DNA of 64,000 nt, from positions 248,001-312,000 of the forward strand of contig JBBDIK010000011.1 in the NCBI GenBank assembly GCA_040880465.1, read 5' to 3'. The stretch's first letter is position 1. Each line of letters opens with the position of its first letter. Position numbers and translations under genes: made by a program. Below the pieces are notes generated by a model. The model was given only the letters and a program-made list of their open reading frames with translations. It searched no databases and was not told the DNA's origin. The stretch comes from JBBDIK01 sp040880465. GTDB lineage: Bacteria > Actinomycetota > UBA4738 > JBBDHU01. Below are positions 51,694 through 59,793 of the stretch, piece by piece.

Positions 51694-52880
51694 AGCGAGC
51701 CGCGCGGGCGTTCGCCGCGGCCGCCGTGTTCGCGTTGCACCCCGGTGGCGCCTCCGCTCAGGCACCAGCACCCGATACCGTTGCACCGCAGCTCGTGGCC
51801 GACGACCTGGAGTTCCCCACGAACATGGCGGTCTCACCCGACGGCCGCGTGTTCTTCACGGAGAAGGACACGGGTCGCATCCGCATCATGGAGGACGGTA
51901 AGGTGCTCGAGGCCCCGTTCGCCGAGCTGCGGTCGACCCACAACAACGTGGAGAACGGCCTCCTGGGGATCGCCCTGCACCCCGACTTCCCCGACGAGCC
52001 GTGGGTCTACGTGTACTACTCGTCCGCCGACGACGACACCAACCACCTGGCGCGGATCCCGGCGACCGGGAACGTCGGTGGGACGGTCGAGGACCTGATG
52101 ACGCTGCTCCCGATCGCCAACGCGTACCACAACGGCGGGGACCTGGCGTTCGGCCCGGATGGCAAGCTGTACGTCACCGTGGGCGATGCGCACGAGTCGG
52201 TCCGGGCGCAGGACCCCGACAACGTCGGAGGGAAGATCCTCCGGCTGAACGACGACGGCTCGATCCCCGACGACAACCCGTTCGGTCCGGACAACCCGGT
52301 GTACTCGCTCGGCCATCGCAACTCATTCGGTATCTGCTTCGACGCCGCCAACGGCACGATGTGGGAAACCGAGAACGGCCCGGGAAGCAACGACGAGATC
52401 AACCGGATCGAGGCGGGCGGGAACTACGGCTGGCCGCAGGAGTCGGGCGCATCCGGCAACCCGGAGTACGTCGCGCCGGTCATCGATTTCCTCGAGACCA
52501 TCGTTCCGACCGGATGCCTCGCCCGCGATGGCACCGTGATCTTCGGTGACTTCGGGAGCCGCCTGCACCTCTTCGCGGAAACCCGGCCCCAGGATCGGTC
52601 GGTGGCCTCGTTCCCGAGCGGCATCACCGACCTGCAGTTCGCCCCGGACGGCTCGACGCTGGTATCCACGGACGATTCCATCTGGCGGCTCGACCCCTTC
52701 GCGGTGCAGGAGGATCCGGGGTCACCCGGGGGGGGCCTCCCCTCGTCCCCTGCGCCGGCGGAAGACGGAGCCCACACGGTCCGCACGATCGGGTTCATCG
52801 CCGGCGGCTTCGTCCTGCTGGTGATCATCGCCGGCGGCCTGTGGTTCCGAGCCATCCAGCGCAGGGAAGGCGGACCCTAG
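51690..52880 (+). CDS. Membrane-tethered PQQ-dependent sugar dehydrogenase-like beta-propeller protein
   Basis: A 396-residue protein: signal peptide (about 1-24), a glucose/sorbosone dehydrogenase-type six-bladed propeller (about 30-345), a short disordered linker and a C-terminal membrane helix (about 365-387) with a positive tail. Family motifs include LEFPTNMAVSPDGRVFFTEKDTGRI, ENGLLGIALHPDFP, VYSLGHRNSFGICFD, TENGPGSNDEINRI and NYGWP. It probably oxidises a sugar or related aldehyde at the cell surface, with PQQ; PQQ synthesis genes are not in the window. GTG start at 51690 shares bases with the DUF429 stop. Confidence 0.85.
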   Translation: MKRAARAFAAAAVFALHPGGASAQAPAPDTVAPQLVADDLEFPTNMAVSPDGRVFFTEKDTGRIRIMEDGKVLEAPFAELRSTHNNVENGLLGIALHPDFPDEPWVYVYYSSADDDTNHLARIPATGNVGGTVEDLMTLLPIANAYHNGGDLAFGPDGKLYVTVGDAHESVRAQDPDNVGGKILRLNDDGSIPDDNPFGPDNPVYSLGHRNSFGICFDAANGTMWETENGPGSNDEINRIEAGGNYGWPQESGASGNPEYVAPVIDFLETIVPTGCLARDGTVIFGDFGSRLHLFAETRPQDRSVASFPSGITDLQFAPDGSTLVSTDDSIWRLDPFAVQEDPGSPGGGLPSSPAPAEDGAHTVRTIGFIAGGFVLLVIIAGGLWFRAIQRREGGP

Positions 52881-53041
52881 CCGGTCGGTCGCTTCAGGTA
52901 GGCGATCAGCGACACCGCCCCGGAAGGCGTCTGCTGCTGCACGACCGAGGCGAGTTCCCATCCTTCCTCGCCGAACGTGTTCAGGATCTCTCCCGGGTTG
53001 TGCTCCAAGAGCGGTGCGACGAAGTACTCCCACTTCTGCAT
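52877..53041 (-). CDS. DUF4177-like small protein
   Basis: A 54-residue protein (MQKWEYFVAPLLEHNPGEIL...FGEEGWELASVV). The pattern W-E-Y ... L-N-x-x-G-x-E-G-W-E-L is typical of DUF4177, small proteins of unknown function. Its ATG overlaps the CoA-binding gene stop as TGATG; it is the third gene of a coupled operon. Confidence 0.75.
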   Translation of the reverse strand: MQKWEYFVAPLLEHNPGEILNTFGEEGWELASVVQQQTPSGAVSLIAYLKRPTG

Positions 53042-53469
53042 CAGGACTCCCCCTCCAAGCGTTTGCGCGTCCGTCGGATGCACACGCCCATCACGACGGT
53101 CATGCCGCCGTCTTCGGCGATACGGCGTGCGTCCTCGTTCACGATACCGTCCTGCAGCCACAGCACCTTCGCCCCGGTGGCGACCGCCTGTTCGGCGATC
53201 GGTGGGGTGTCGGCTGCCCGCCGGAACACGTCCACCACGTCGACCGGCTCCGGGATATCAGCCAGCTCCGCGTACGCCGGCTCCCCCAGCACCTCGGTCT
53301 CCTTCGGGTTCACGGGGATGATGCGATACCCCTTGTTCTGCAGGTACTTCGAGACCGTGAACGACTCACGGTCGGGCTTCGAGGACAAGCCGACGACCGC
53401 GATCGTCCGGGCGTCGCCCAGGATCGAGCGCAACTCCTCATCGCTCGGCAGGTATTCCGTCGCCTCCAT
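53041..53469 (-). CDS. CoA-binding protein (YccU-like Rossmann fold)
   Basis: A 142-residue Rossmann-type CoA-binding protein: TIAVVGLSSKPDRESFTVSKYLQNKGYRIIPVNP-type N-terminus, then EVLGEPAYAELADIPEPVDVVDVF and KVLWLQDGIVNEDARRIAE. The family resembles the CoA-binding domain of succinyl-CoA synthetase alpha but lacks catalysis. It is preceded directly by a NUDIX CoA pyrophosphatase gene, which suggests CoA homeostasis. The start is ATG 53469. Confidence 0.88.
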   Translation of the reverse strand: MEATEYLPSDEELRSILGDARTIAVVGLSSKPDRESFTVSKYLQNKGYRIIPVNPKETEVLGEPAYAELADIPEPVDVVDVFRRAADTPPIAEQAVATGAKVLWLQDGIVNEDARRIAEDGGMTVVMGVCIRRTRKRLEGES

Positions 53470-54030
53470 CTATCCCCTCACGATCTCGAGCAGGTCGTGC
53501 AGCATATGAGCGGTCGCCCCCCAGATCGTGCGCCCGTCCACCTCGTACACGTAGGTCGTGAACCGCTGGTCGCCCCGTTCCCATCCCTCTTCGACTTCGA
53601 CGTCGAGGAGCCGGGCGATCGGCACCTCGAAGACCTCGGCTACCTCCGCGGCGCTCGGCACGAACAACGGCCGGCCGCGCACCAGCCCCACGAACGGCAC
53701 CACGAGCGTGCCGCTGACGACGGTGTGGACGGGCGGCAGGGAGCCGAGCAGTTCCACGTCGGCCGGCGCCAGCCCGATCTCCTCGTGGGTTTCACGGAGG
53801 GCGGCATCTGCAGCCGTCGCGTCTTCCTCGTGGAGCATCCCGCCCGGGAACGAGATCTGACCGGGGTGACGCGACATCCCCTCCGGCCGGCGGGTGAACA
53901 CGACCGCGTTCTCGTGCTCGATGAGGATCGGTGCGAGGACGGCGGCCAGCCGGTCGCCCGTCGGCGCTTCATGCCGTGGGTCAGGCTCCAGCGCTTCACG
54001 CAGGCCTTCGAGGGATGGGTCGCCGCTCAT
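53470..54030 (-). CDS. NUDIX hydrolase, probable CoA pyrophosphatase
   Basis: A 186-residue NudL/CoAse-like protein. The Nudix box is intact (G-x5-E-x7-REUXEE-x-GU as FPGGMLHEEDATAADAALRETHEEIG) and is preceded by the CoAse-type HPGQISFPGG. The enzyme cleaves CoA or acyl-CoA at its pyrophosphate, a hydrolytic balance for the CoA pool. Start ATG 54030, one base after the CoA-binding gene on the minus strand. Divergent from the disulfide oxidoreductase gene. Confidence 0.9.
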   Translation of the reverse strand: MSGDPSLEGLREALEPDPRHEAPTGDRLAAVLAPILIEHENAVVFTRRPEGMSRHPGQISFPGGMLHEEDATAADAALRETHEEIGLAPADVELLGSLPPVHTVVSGTLVVPFVGLVRGRPLFVPSAAEVAEVFEVPIARLLDVEVEEGWERGDQRFTTYVYEVDGRTIWGATAHMLHDLLEIVRG

Positions 54031-54101
54031 GTGGGTTCAGGGTAGCGTTCGGGGCGAACATCGCCGGGCGCGGACCGCCGGGCGCGGAAGGGACGAGCCA
54101 G

Positions 54102-55475
54102 GTGGATCAGCGATACGACATCTTCGTGATCGGGGGCGGTGGGACCGGGTCGGAAGTCGCCTTCTCGCTGCGGCGGCACGATCCAAGCCTGTCGATCTGC
54201 ATCGCCGAGCGCGACAAGTTCGGCGGCGAATGCAACCACTACGGCTGCGTCCCGACCAAGGTGATGCTCCACAGCGCCAAGGTCGCGGCCACCGCACGGG
54301 CGGCCGGGCGGTTCGGTGTCCGGGTCCACGACGTGTCCGTCGACTTCCCGGCGGTCATGGCCCGCGCGCGCGCGATCATCGACGAGCAGTCCGGCGAGCA
54401 GGAGAAGCCGTTTCTCGACAACGGCATCGACGTGATCAAGGACGAGGTCCGGTTGATCGGCACGAACGAGGTGGAGATCGCCGACGGCCGCAGGATCCTG
54501 GCGGACAAGATCGTCCTGGCGACCGGTTCCGAGGCGACCTGTCCCCCGATCCCGGGCCTTGACGGAACTCCCTTCTGGACCAATAAGGAGGCCATCTGGA
54601 CGCCGACCGAGGTCCCGCGCTCACTCATCGTCCTGGGGACCGGCGCCATCGGAACCGAGTTCGCGCAGATCTACGCGCGGTTCGGGGCGCGGGTAACCCA
54701 GGTTGAGATCGCACCGCACATCCTGCCGCTGGAGGATGCCGAAGCCGCCGCGTCGATGGTCCCGGCTCTGGAAGAGGACGGCATCACGATCCGCGAGGAC
54801 GCCACGTCCTGCGAGATCCACCACTTCGACGACGGGACCTGGAAGATCCACATCGATGATGGCGACGACATCATGGCCGATGAGCTGCTCGTCGCGACCG
54901 GCCGCAAGCCCTGCTTCGACGAGCATGACCTCGCGGCCGCTGGCGTCGAACTGGACGACGCGCAACGTCCGATCCTCGACGACACGCTGCGGACAACCTC
55001 TCCCGGCGTCTGGGCGGGAGGTGACGCAACGGGAGACCTGCTCTTCACCCACGTCGGCGGTTACGAGGCCGAGATCATCACGCAGGACATCCTCGGGCGC
55101 CGGACCCCGAAGGACTACCGCGTCGTTCCCCGCGTGACGTTCACCGATCCGGAGATCGCCAGCGTCGGCTTGACCGAGGCTGGCGCGCGCGAAGCGGGCC
55201 ACGAAGTCACGACCGGCGTCGCCAGGTTCGAGTGGAACGAACGGGCCGAGATCGACGGTTCCACCTTCGGGCTCGTGAAGGTCGTGGCCGACGCACGCTC
55301 CGGAGAACTGCTGGGAGGCCACATCGTCGGCCAGGAGGCCGGAGCCATGATCCACGAGATCGTGGCGGCGATGGCGGGGCGGATCCCCACGGAGGCCGTC
55401 GGGAACGCGATCCACGCCTACCCCACGCTCTCAGAATCGGTGAAGAGCGCGTTCCTGCAGCTGGAAGAGGGGTAG
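54102..55475 (+). CDS. Dihydrolipoamide dehydrogenase-like flavoprotein disulfide reductase
   Basis: A 457-residue class I pyridine nucleotide-disulfide oxidoreductase: FAD loop VIGGGGTGSE, redox disulfide GGECNHYGCVPTK (Cys44 and Cys49), NAD loop GTGAIGTEFAQIYARFG, VWAGGDATGD, and the C-terminal HAYPTLSESVK with the base histidine. Lpd, mercuric reductase and related enzymes share this, and no metal-binding N-terminal domain is present. The GTG start at 54102 is chosen because the conserved FAD segment follows it; the frame runs further upstream without similarity. The TAGCGT box (54041) may be its promoter. Confidence 0.88.
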   Translation: MDQRYDIFVIGGGGTGSEVAFSLRRHDPSLSICIAERDKFGGECNHYGCVPTKVMLHSAKVAATARAAGRFGVRVHDVSVDFPAVMARARAIIDEQSGEQEKPFLDNGIDVIKDEVRLIGTNEVEIADGRRILADKIVLATGSEATCPPIPGLDGTPFWTNKEAIWTPTEVPRSLIVLGTGAIGTEFAQIYARFGARVTQVEIAPHILPLEDAEAAASMVPALEEDGITIREDATSCEIHHFDDGTWKIHIDDGDDIMADELLVATGRKPCFDEHDLAAAGVELDDAQRPILDDTLRTTSPGVWAGGDATGDLLFTHVGGYEAEIITQDILGRRTPKDYRVVPRVTFTDPEIASVGLTEAGAREAGHEVTTGVARFEWNERAEIDGSTFGLVKVVADARSGELLGGHIVGQEAGAMIHEIVAAMAGRIPTEAVGNAIHAYPTLSESVKSAFLQLEEG

Positions 55476-55492
55476 CAACCGCTGCCCGGCCG

Positions 55493-55498
55493 TATCAT
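55493..55498 (+). promoter_or_regulatory. -10 box of the erpA mRNA
   Basis: TATCAT, seven bases, then GTG at 55506: the same geometry as at gpsA and others. It overlaps the upstream ATG at 55497, which would then not be in the mRNA. This decides the erpA start in favour of the GTG. Confidence 0.5.
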
Positions 55499-55505
55499 GG
55501 AGGAC

Positions 55506-55850
55506 GTGAGTAACGACACCGCAACCGTCGTCTCGGTCACCGAGGGCGCGGCCACCAAGATCAAGCAGCTCGCCACCAAGGAGGGCCGCGATGAGGCGAT
55601 ACTGCGCCTGCGCGTCCTCGCCGGCGGCTGTTCCGGCTTCACCTACAAGTTGGGATTCGAGGACGCCCCGGCCGACGGCGACTCCTTGATCCGCGTCGGA
55701 GACGCCACCGTCCTGATCGATCAGGCCAGCGTCCCGATCGTGCAAGGCTCGACCTTGGAATTCAACGACGCGATGCTCGGTGGCGGCCTTCGGGTCGTCA
55801 ATCCGCAAGCCGTGAGCGAGTGCGCTTGCGGCGATTCGTTCTCGATCTAG
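55506..55850 (+). CDS. erpA: A-type iron-sulfur carrier/insertion protein
   Basis: A 114-residue ErpA/IscA-type Fe-S carrier: RLRVLAGGCSGFTYKLGFED with Cys42, and the C-terminal SECACGDSFSI with Cys106 and Cys108, the three cluster ligands. I use GTG 55506, which follows the TATCAT box; ATG 55497 is a three-codon-longer alternative. It would insert clusters into proteins such as the FrhB-like and ferredoxin neighbours. Confidence 0.93.
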   Translation: MSNDTATVVSVTEGAATKIKQLATKEGRDEAILRLRVLAGGCSGFTYKLGFEDAPADGDSLIRVGDATVLIDQASVPIVQGSTLEFNDAMLGGGLRVVNPQAVSECACGDSFSI

Positions 55851-55873
55851 CGCCTGCGATCGGCCCGACCCGA

Positions 55874-55879
55874 TACGCT
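55874..55879 (+). promoter_or_regulatory. -10 box of a near-leaderless FrhB-like mRNA
   Basis: TACGCT is seven bases before the ATG at 55887. Confidence 0.45.
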
Positions 55880-55886
55880 TCACTCG

Positions 55887-56972
55887 ATGGCGCCCGACAA
55901 GACCCAGTGGAAGGACCTCCACGACGAAGTCGTGATCACCGGGCGCTGCACCGGCTGCTCCGCCTGCGTGGTCGTCTGCCCGTTCCACGTGCTCGGCTAC
56001 GAGGACGACAAACCCGTCCAGCTCCAGGACGGCGGCCCGGACTCGTGTACCCATGGGGACCGCGGGTGTGACATCTGCACCCGCGCATGTCCGCGCTTCC
56101 GCGACTGGGAAGCAGACATCGAAGAGCTGCTGCACGGGCGCACCCGCGGTTTGGACGAGGTCATCGGCATCCACCGCGACATCGTCCTGGGTCGCGCGAC
56201 CGACCCGGCGTCGCTGATGCAGGGCCAGGACGGTGGCGTCGTGTCGGCGCTCCTGATCTGGGGGCTGGCGAACGGTGAGATCGACGGCGCCCTGACGTCG
56301 AAGATCTCGGATGAGCGCCCGTGGGACGCCGAGCCGGCGGTCGTGACGACGCCTGATGAAGTCCTCGCCACCGCAGGGTCGCGCTACACGTACTCCGCGA
56401 ATCCGCTGGCACTCACGAAGGCTGCAGAGATGGGGCTGTCGAAGGTCGCCTTGGTCGGGATGTCGTGCCAGGCGAGCGTGACCGGCGTGCTCGAATCCCG
56501 CCGGGTCAACAAGTGGCGCCGCCGGATCGCGTGGACGTTCGGGCTGCTGTGCTCGAAGACGTTCACCTACGACGGCCTGATGGGCGAGATCGCGCAGAAC
56601 CGGCTCGGGCTGGAGCTCGACGACATCGCGCGCGTCAACGTCAAGGGCAAACTGTTGTTCTACACGCGGAACGGCGACGAGATCTCGTTCCCGTTGAAGG
56701 AAGCGCACCAGTTCACGCGGCCCGGCTGCCTGAAGTGCCCGGACTTCGCAGCCGAACACGGGGACCTTTCGTTCGGGGGACTCGGTCAGAACGACGGCTG
56801 GACGTTGACGGTCATCCGGACCGACCTCGGGGAAGACATCTGGAAGCGCGCGGTCGCGGACGGGATGATCGAGTCACGTCCGGGCACGGAGGACCCGAAA
56901 GCCTTGGAGCTGCTGTCGAAGCTGGCGGCAAAGCAGCGCACCCGGTGGCCGGGCGCTGAGGAGCAGAACTAG
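55887..56972 (+). CDS. FrhB-like coenzyme F420 hydrogenase/dehydrogenase beta-family iron-sulfur flavoprotein
   Basis: A 361-residue FrhB/FdhB-family protein. The N-terminal ferredoxin-like segment has a first cluster CTGCSACVVVCP (Cys21, 24, 27, 31) and a second cysteine set CDICTRACP. The core GQDGGVVSALLIWGL, GLSKVALVGMSCQASVTGV and TRPGCLKCPDFAAEHGDLSFGGLG are family hallmarks (F420/FAD and cluster binding). The family couples F420 to ferredoxin or other partners; the exact reaction is not predictable. Two F420-type LLM enzymes in the window make an F420 role reasonable. Stop overlaps that of the convergent fdxA. Confidence 0.85.
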   Translation: MAPDKTQWKDLHDEVVITGRCTGCSACVVVCPFHVLGYEDDKPVQLQDGGPDSCTHGDRGCDICTRACPRFRDWEADIEELLHGRTRGLDEVIGIHRDIVLGRATDPASLMQGQDGGVVSALLIWGLANGEIDGALTSKISDERPWDAEPAVVTTPDEVLATAGSRYTYSANPLALTKAAEMGLSKVALVGMSCQASVTGVLESRRVNKWRRRIAWTFGLLCSKTFTYDGLMGEIAQNRLGLELDDIARVNVKGKLLFYTRNGDEISFPLKEAHQFTRPGCLKCPDFAAEHGDLSFGGLGQNDGWTLTVIRTDLGEDIWKRAVADGMIESRPGTEDPKALELLSKLAAKQRTRWPGAEEQN

Positions 56973-57292
56973 ACCGCTGCCTCCCACCCGGCAACCGTGG
57001 GGTGGTCCGTGGTTGAAGGTCCGACCTGGGCGGCGCCGCCCGGCGATCCGACCCCGCTGACCTCGAAGTACTCGGCGTTGACCGCGTTGAAGTTCTTCCA
57101 CTCGCCGGGAACGTCGTCCTCGTAGAAGATCGCCGTCACCGGGCACACGGGCTCGCATGCACCGCAATCCACGCATTCGTCGGGGTGGATGTACAGCATC
57201 CGGGGGCCCTCGTAGATGCAGTCGACGGGGCATTCGTCGACGCACGCCCGGTCCTTCACGTCGATGCAGGGCTCGCAGATCGAGTAGGTCAT
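56969..57292 (-). CDS. fdxA: Seven-iron (3Fe-4S/4Fe-4S) ferredoxin
   Basis: A 107-residue FdxA-type ferredoxin. The N-terminal SICEPCIDVKDRACVDECPVDCIYEGPRM-type stretch and CVDCGACEPVCPVTAI give the cysteines for one 3Fe-4S and one 4Fe-4S cluster. The C-terminal half (from about residue 62) is the typical WKNFNAVNAEYF tail. It transfers electrons, possibly to or from the neighbouring FrhB-like protein. Start ATG 57292. Confidence 0.93.
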   Translation of the reverse strand: MTYSICEPCIDVKDRACVDECPVDCIYEGPRMLYIHPDECVDCGACEPVCPVTAIFYEDDVPGEWKNFNAVNAEYFEVSGVGSPGGAAQVGPSTTDHPTVAGWEAAV

Positions 57293-57378
57293 CTCGTGTT
57301 TCTCCTGTTGGGTCTGTATTCAGCCTTGGTGCAGCCGTCCGGAAGTGTACCGCGCCCGCGGGCGCTGACAAGCACGTA

Positions 57379-58284
57379 TCAGTGCTCGACCGCGGGCGCG
57401 GGCGCCAGCGCCAGGATCGTCCCATTGATGGACGACACGGGGTCCAGGACCGGAACTGGATAGACCACCGGTACGTCGGCTCCCGCCTCTCGATAGGCAC
57501 CGAGATGAGCTCTCGCCGTCACCGCATCGCCGACGGCACAGACGGCACGCACGACGTCGTCGATCCGCTCGGGGTCCAGGCCGACGGACTCGAACTGCCG
57601 GCGGTACGCCGGATCGCCCACATAGCCCGCCGCGGCCTCCCGCAGCGCCGGAAGCGCCACCGACTCCTCCTGGCCGACACACGCCCGCACGTAGACCCCG
57701 ATCGTCACGTCGGCGGGGTCGCGGCCGGCAGCCTCGGCGCCCTCATGCACCAACCGCCGCGCCTCGGAGACACGTTCCGGCGGACACCAGTTGAGCAGGA
57801 CCCCATCCGCGATCCCGCCGGCGAGTCGCATCATCTTCGGCCCGAGTGCCGCGAGCCAGATGGGGACCGGCTGCGGACCGGGGTCGAGCGTGAGTTTGAA
57901 CGACTCGTCGTCGCCCTCGGCGTGGACCTCCTTGCCGACGAGCGCGACGCGGACGAAGGCAACGGCATCCCGGACGCGATCCAACGAGCCGACGCCCGGG
58001 GTGCCGGCGCCGAGGCCAAGGATGAACCGGCCCTGCGAGAGTTCCTGGACGGTCGCGGCGCCCATCGCCAGCACCTCGTGGCTCCGGGAACCGAGGGGGA
58101 TCACGCCCGGCCCGAGCCGCAAGCGGTAGGTCGCTCTGGCCAGTCCGGCGAGCGACGAGAACGCCTCCCGCCCCGCGATCTCGGGTACGAACAACGTCTC
58201 GTAGCCCGTGCGCTCCGCGAGTTCGGCCGTAAGCACCAGTTCGTGCCACGGCAGCGGGTCGCGGATGGCGAGCCCGGTCCGCAC
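57379..58284 (-). CDS. LLM-class (probably F420-dependent) oxidoreductase
   Basis: A 301-residue luciferase-like protein: GYETLFVPEIAGREAFSSLAGLARAT, RLRLGPGVIPLGSRSHEVLAMGAATVQELSQGRFILGLGAG and PVPIWLAALGPKMMRLAGGIADGVLLNW are hallmarks of this class. The coenzyme is inferred from the subfamily. It follows the aldehyde dehydrogenase gene by 13 bp on the same strand (GTG start with GAGG upstream), so it may act in the same catabolic locus. The substrate is unknown. Confidence 0.85.
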   Translation of the reverse strand: MRTGLAIRDPLPWHELVLTAELAERTGYETLFVPEIAGREAFSSLAGLARATYRLRLGPGVIPLGSRSHEVLAMGAATVQELSQGRFILGLGAGTPGVGSLDRVRDAVAFVRVALVGKEVHAEGDDESFKLTLDPGPQPVPIWLAALGPKMMRLAGGIADGVLLNWCPPERVSEARRLVHEGAEAAGRDPADVTIGVYVRACVGQEESVALPALREAAAGYVGDPAYRRQFESVGLDPERIDDVVRAVCAVGDAVTARAHLGAYREAGADVPVVYPVPVLDPVSSINGTILALAPAPAVEH

Positions 58285-58297
58285 GCGCCCGGCCTCG

Positions 58298-59725
58298 CTA
58301 GAGGGGGATGTTGGAGATAACCATGTGACGCGGGTCGGTCATCTCCTCGATGGCCCAGCGCAGGCCCTCGCGGCCCACGCCGGAGTCCTTCGCGCCGCCA
58401 TAGGGCATCTGATCCGCGCGGAAGGCCGACTGGTCGTTGATGATGACGCCGCCGACCTGCAGGTCGCGGTGCGCCTGAAACGCGCGCTCGAGATCGCGGG
58501 TGAACACGCCGGCCTGCAGCCCGTACTTGGAGTCGTTCACCTCGATGATCGCCTCATCGAAGGTCTGGTACGGCGTCACCGTCGTAACCGGTCCGAAGAT
58601 CTCCTCGCATCGGACCTTATGCCCCCGCTTGGTATCGGCCAGCACCGTCGGGTAGTAGTACGGATCCTCGCGACGGCCGCCGGTGAGTACCTTCGCCCCG
58701 TCGGCGACCGCTTCCTTGACCCACGCGTCGATCCGCTCAAGCGAGCCCGCGTCGATGACGGGTCCAACGTCCGTCGAAGGGTCCAGCGTGTCCCCGGTCT
58801 TGAGGTTCTCGACCTGCTTGACGAGCCGGTCGCAGAAGTCGTCGTAGACCTCGGACTGAACGAGGATCCGCTGCACCGAGATACAGCTCTGTCCGGCTTG
58901 GTAGTACCCGCCGAACGCGATCCGCGATGCTGCGTGGTCCAGGTCCGCATCGGAGTGCACGATGACGCCGGCGTTCCCGCCGAGCTCCAACGTGACGCGC
59001 TTCTTCGGATCCACGCCGCGCAGATGCCAGCCGACCGCGGGTGAGCCGGTGAACGAGATCTTCGCGAACCGAGGATCCTTGGCCATCCCTTCGGCGACGC
59101 TGCCCGAGACCGGCAGCACCTGGAACATGCCCTTCGGCAGATCGGTCTCCATGAAGATCTCGGCGAGCGCCAGCGAGCCGAGCGGCGTGGCGGTGGCCGG
59201 CTTGATCAGGATCGGCGCCCCGGCGGCGATCGCCGGGGCCACCTTGTGCGCCACGAGGTTCACCGGGAAGTTGAAGGGCGTGATGCCCAGCACCGGGCCG
59301 TACGCGAACCGGCGGATGATCGCGAGCCGCGACCCGAGCGAGGCCTCGGTGTCCAACCGCATCACCTCGTCATCGCCGTGGCGGATGACCTCCGACGCCC
59401 ACCGGAACGTCGAGATCGCGCGTGTCGCTTCCACGTTCGCCCACTTGATCGGTTTGCCGCCCTCGAGCGCGATGAGCTTGCCGAGTTCCTCTCCCCGCTC
59501 CGCGATCCGCGCCGACATCCGGTCGAGCGCATCGGCCCGCGCCCAGATCGGCAGGGTCCGGGACTCTTGGAACGCAGCTGCTGCGGCGGTCGTCGCGTCT
59601 TCGACGTCCGCGGCCGTTGGCACTCCCACCTCGGCGATGACGTCACCGTTCACGGGGTTCGTCACTTCGAGCGTGCCCTCGCCGGTCCGCCACTCGCCGT
59701 TCACGAGGAAGGGCTTGCTGCTCAT
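58298..59725 (-). CDS. NAD(P)-dependent aldehyde dehydrogenase
   Basis: A 475-residue ALDH superfamily enzyme: GPVLGITPFNFPVNLVAHKVAPAIAAGAPILIKPA, SFTGSPAVGW, LELGGNAG with the base glutamate, GQSCISVQR with the nucleophilic cysteine, and EEIFGPV. Non-phosphorylating glyceraldehyde-3-phosphate-, lactaldehyde- and succinate-semialdehyde-type enzymes look similar; the position next to gabT and a putative aminobutyraldehyde dehydrogenase makes succinate semialdehyde a reasonable guess. The ATG at 59725 follows GAAGGAGGCAGGAGACG. Confidence 0.85.
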   Translation of the reverse strand: MSSKPFLVNGEWRTGEGTLEVTNPVNGDVIAEVGVPTAADVEDATTAAAAAFQESRTLPIWARADALDRMSARIAERGEELGKLIALEGGKPIKWANVEATRAISTFRWASEVIRHGDDEVMRLDTEASLGSRLAIIRRFAYGPVLGITPFNFPVNLVAHKVAPAIAAGAPILIKPATATPLGSLALAEIFMETDLPKGMFQVLPVSGSVAEGMAKDPRFAKISFTGSPAVGWHLRGVDPKKRVTLELGGNAGVIVHSDADLDHAASRIAFGGYYQAGQSCISVQRILVQSEVYDDFCDRLVKQVENLKTGDTLDPSTDVGPVIDAGSLERIDAWVKEAVADGAKVLTGGRREDPYYYPTVLADTKRGHKVRCEEIFGPVTTVTPYQTFDEAIIEVNDSKYGLQAGVFTRDLERAFQAHRDLQVGGVIINDQSAFRADQMPYGGAKDSGVGREGLRWAIEEMTDPRHMVISNIPL

Positions 59726-59751
59726 CGTCTCCTGCCTCCTTCGATGAGGAA

Positions 59752-59773
59752 AGGGCTTCCCGAAGGAAGCCCT
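59752..59773 (-). terminator. Terminator hairpin with UUCG tetraloop between the aldehyde dehydrogenase genes
   Basis: On the minus strand AGGGCTTCC-TTCG-GGAAGCCCT, a perfect 9-bp stem with the extra-stable UUCG loop, is followed by TTCCTC. It lies between the stop at 59794 and the start at 59725, so it may partly end transcription or stabilise an mRNA end and lower expression of the downstream genes. Confidence 0.7.
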
Positions 59774-59793
59774 CCCCGATGTGGTGCGCGCGA

